Below are positions 62,007 to 64,000 of a stretch of 64,000 nt of DNA, piece after piece. The notes under the pieces were generated by a model that ran no database searches, was not told the origin of the DNA, and saw only the letters and a program-made list of their open reading frames with translations. How positions within the stretch are numbered: the stretch's first letter is position 1; every line of letters starts with the position of its first letter. The stretch comes from Lucifuga dentata (Eukaryota > Chordata > Actinopteri > Ophidiiformes > Bythitidae), in assembly GCA_014773175.1 (NCBI GenBank), contig VXCM01002790.1:34344-98343 (forward strand), given 5' to 3'. A program made the position numbers and the translations under genes.

Positions 62007-63873
62007 GGGTTAGGGTTAATTATTGTAGTTTAATTAAGAATTAGATTTTTAAGTTGGAAATAACCCAAGTGATCCCATATTTGCATTATGTACTTCTGTT
62101 AAACATGGCCTCAGTAACGTTTTTGCATCTTATACTAAAAAGACATAAGTATAAAGAAGTATAACTGTATAAAGTAATATTTGGTTGTAAATGTAAGTTT
62201 AAGTTGTATCACTTTGCTGTAATAAATAATGCAGCAGCAAATGTCAGTTCATAACACTGGGGGCAATTTAACATCAGAAAACACAAACAGCCAGTTATTT
62301 AATATTATATTTATTATCATTTGTATGAAATTTATTACCCAGTTTAAAAAAAAAAAAAAAAAAANTAAAAAAAAAAAAAAAAAAAAGGTTCCAGAGAAGT
62401 CCTGCAAAGATTTTCTCAGAATTTCTCAACCTCGTATATTGTAATGGCTCCTAGAGTGCTCCAACTCCCAGAATATTGTGAGACTAATGTTAGGGAACCA
62501 TATCTTTTTACCAAAACTGGTTCAAACTAGCAAATATTTCTATGAAACCTTCTGAGGCATGTTTCTGTATTCAGAAAACCTTCCTGGGCCATTAATGTTA
62601 GAAGGTTATTATGCAGCAATGTTCTGAGATAGTTTCTCAGAACATTCTTGGAACTAACAAACCAAACTGAAACTTTCCTGGTAAGAACTTTTGTGGTTAT
62701 TGTAAATGTTATCAAATAGAAACCCTTAGGGAGTTTCACAGGAATTTTTGATGTTTGTAAAGGACTTTATGTTGATGCCTGATTCATCATATGACCGTTT
62801 GACATTTTTTTTTAACCCTTTCCAACCATCAATAGCTTCTCCATTTCTAATATATAATGTACCCACTCCAGATTCAAAACCTGAGCAAATTCAGCAGACA
62901 TGCTCATGTCGTCACTTTTCATGTGTGGCATACATACTCAAAACACTGTGAGAATGGTTGTAAAGTACACCGTTGGGACACTGGGACACTTGTCTTTTGT
63001 GTTTTTCTGCTACTTCTATTATGAATAACAGACTGGCAGAAAAACTGGTTCCTCTATTTGAAGACCAGTAAGACCAGATTACTAGTCCTATACATGTTGG
63101 TAAATGATATGTATGTTGTACATGGAGACCATACACCAATAATGCCCAATGTAATGGACTAACAGAGGTCAAAGGGTTAAGAGGTCATGAAGCAGTTTTC
63201 AAAAAGGGGAACAGCTCCCTTTCACTGTTTAGAGATCAAATAATGGATGATGTCTGTCTTCATTATAGTTTTCACCCTTCAGTCATTTCTTGTCTTGTGA
63301 CTTCTGTTATCCCTCATAATGAGGAAGTTTGGGAGTCTTTGAAAATATATACTCCACTGGTTTGCGGTCAGCATGAGCAATAAATCATTGTTATCTCCGA
63401 ATAAGATTGGTCATCACTGCCTCATTATCTAACACTGTTTAACCTGCATGCAGGAAACGCTGAAGTGTTATTTTTAAAGGCAGTCTGCATGACGTAACCT
63501 GCTTTTTACTTCCTCTTTGTTCCAGCACCTCTCGCTCTTTGCTACTGCTTTTAAAACCAAGCATGAGAATGTCTGACACAGATTGTCTTTCCATAAATTT
63601 ATGAAATACAATACAGCGTACAGTCGAGTTGTTTGTGTTAGCTGATTGCCCTCTTTATCTGTCTAAAGAGAGTTAGCCCAGATAGTAACAATTGATTTTT
63701 GCTCCACATCATTGTACCTGCTTCCTCCACTGGATTACTTTACAATAATTACAGCCTCAGCCTTGCTGCTTGTTGTATTGTTCTCTTGAAATGCAGCAGG
63801 TCTGTTGTTTTGTGGTCTAGGGAGGTTTTCTTCCTCTGATCTTACCTTTTGTCTGGTTCCTCTGTGGTGCTAT

Positions 63874-63909
<36 letters not shown>

Positions 63910-63982
63910 GGTGAGACCAAAGAGAAAACCAGTGATCCAGGTTCAAGGGTTCAAATTTTGATGGTTATCAATGAGTATTTAC
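62007..63982. other. Intergenic DNA, no gene recognised
   Basis: A-run with N at 62365; (CA)n microsatellite at 63875-63906. The stretch 62470-62660 has GGTTC/GAACATTC-type wording suggestive of an old tandem repeat, not established. Confidence 0.45.
63875..63906. repeat. (CA)n microsatellite
   Basis: Pure CA tract of 16 units. Confidence 0.9.
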
Positions 63983-64000
63983 TTAAAGGACCATACCACC
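63983..64000. mobile_element. Copy 14 of the TTAA/AGGACCATACC element, cut by the window end
   Basis: The window ends with TTAAAGGACCATACCACC, the exact left terminus of the family. Confidence 0.75.

Noticed and set aside
1..64000. CRISPR arrays, bacterial-type operons, tRNA or rRNA genes
   Set aside because: None seen; tRNA-like boxes occur only within SINEs and the repeats are eukaryotic transposons and microsatellites.

Overview
The window is nuclear DNA of a ray-finned fish, most likely a spiny-rayed (percomorph) teleost. The evidence is intron-rich digestive elastase genes of the fish ela2/ela2l type, a TMEM51 gene, tRNA-derived SINEs, L2-type LINE tails, Tc1, hAT and Harbinger fossils, and very many CA, CT and AT microsatellites. 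All recognisable protein-coding genes lie between about 36.5 and 61 kb.

Layout. Positions 1-36.5 kb hold no gene I can support. This part is a repeat-rich intergenic region that also contains several dense, low-repeat blocks resembling conserved non-coding regulatory DNA (about 8.3-8.6, 9.6-9.8, 11.3-11.5, 16.5-16.8, 27.3-27.5 and 29.3-29.5 kb). At 36.6-50.8 kb lies a cluster of three elastase-2-like genes, each with eight coding exons of nearly identical size and phase. One is on the minus strand (36584-40045, ela2l-like) and two are on the plus strand (40915-44519, ela2-like; 44979-50846, a third paralogue). The first two are divergent and separated by about 0.87 kb. The third keeps the catalytic triad and all splice sites but has lost the arginine at which trypsin activates these zymogens. 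TMEM51 follows on the minus strand (coding exons 56080-56474 and 53674-54073), with a probable non-coding first exon near 61.1 kb. From general knowledge, CELA2 genes and TMEM51 also lie close together on human chromosome 1p36, so this is probably conserved synteny.

Function. The elastases are secreted pancreatic serine proteases made as zymogens. Short 5' leaders behind clear TATA boxes fit high-output acinar-cell genes. TMEM51 is an unrelated two-pass membrane protein.

Mobile DNA. The dominant repeat is a roughly 0.5-0.6 kb element with long inverted ends (TTAA-AGGACCATACC at both ends), present 14 times including one copy cut by the window end. It sits between genes and in introns of the third elastase gene and TMEM51. 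Other elements include a solo LTR with a perfect 5-bp target duplication nested in one of these copies, a hAT fossil with a BED zinc finger, a Harbinger-type MITE, Tc1-type pieces and two tRNA-SINE copies. Single N characters mark assembly joins; six are flanked by exact duplications of 62-67 bp and one by an imperfect duplication. These duplications are almost certainly artefacts.
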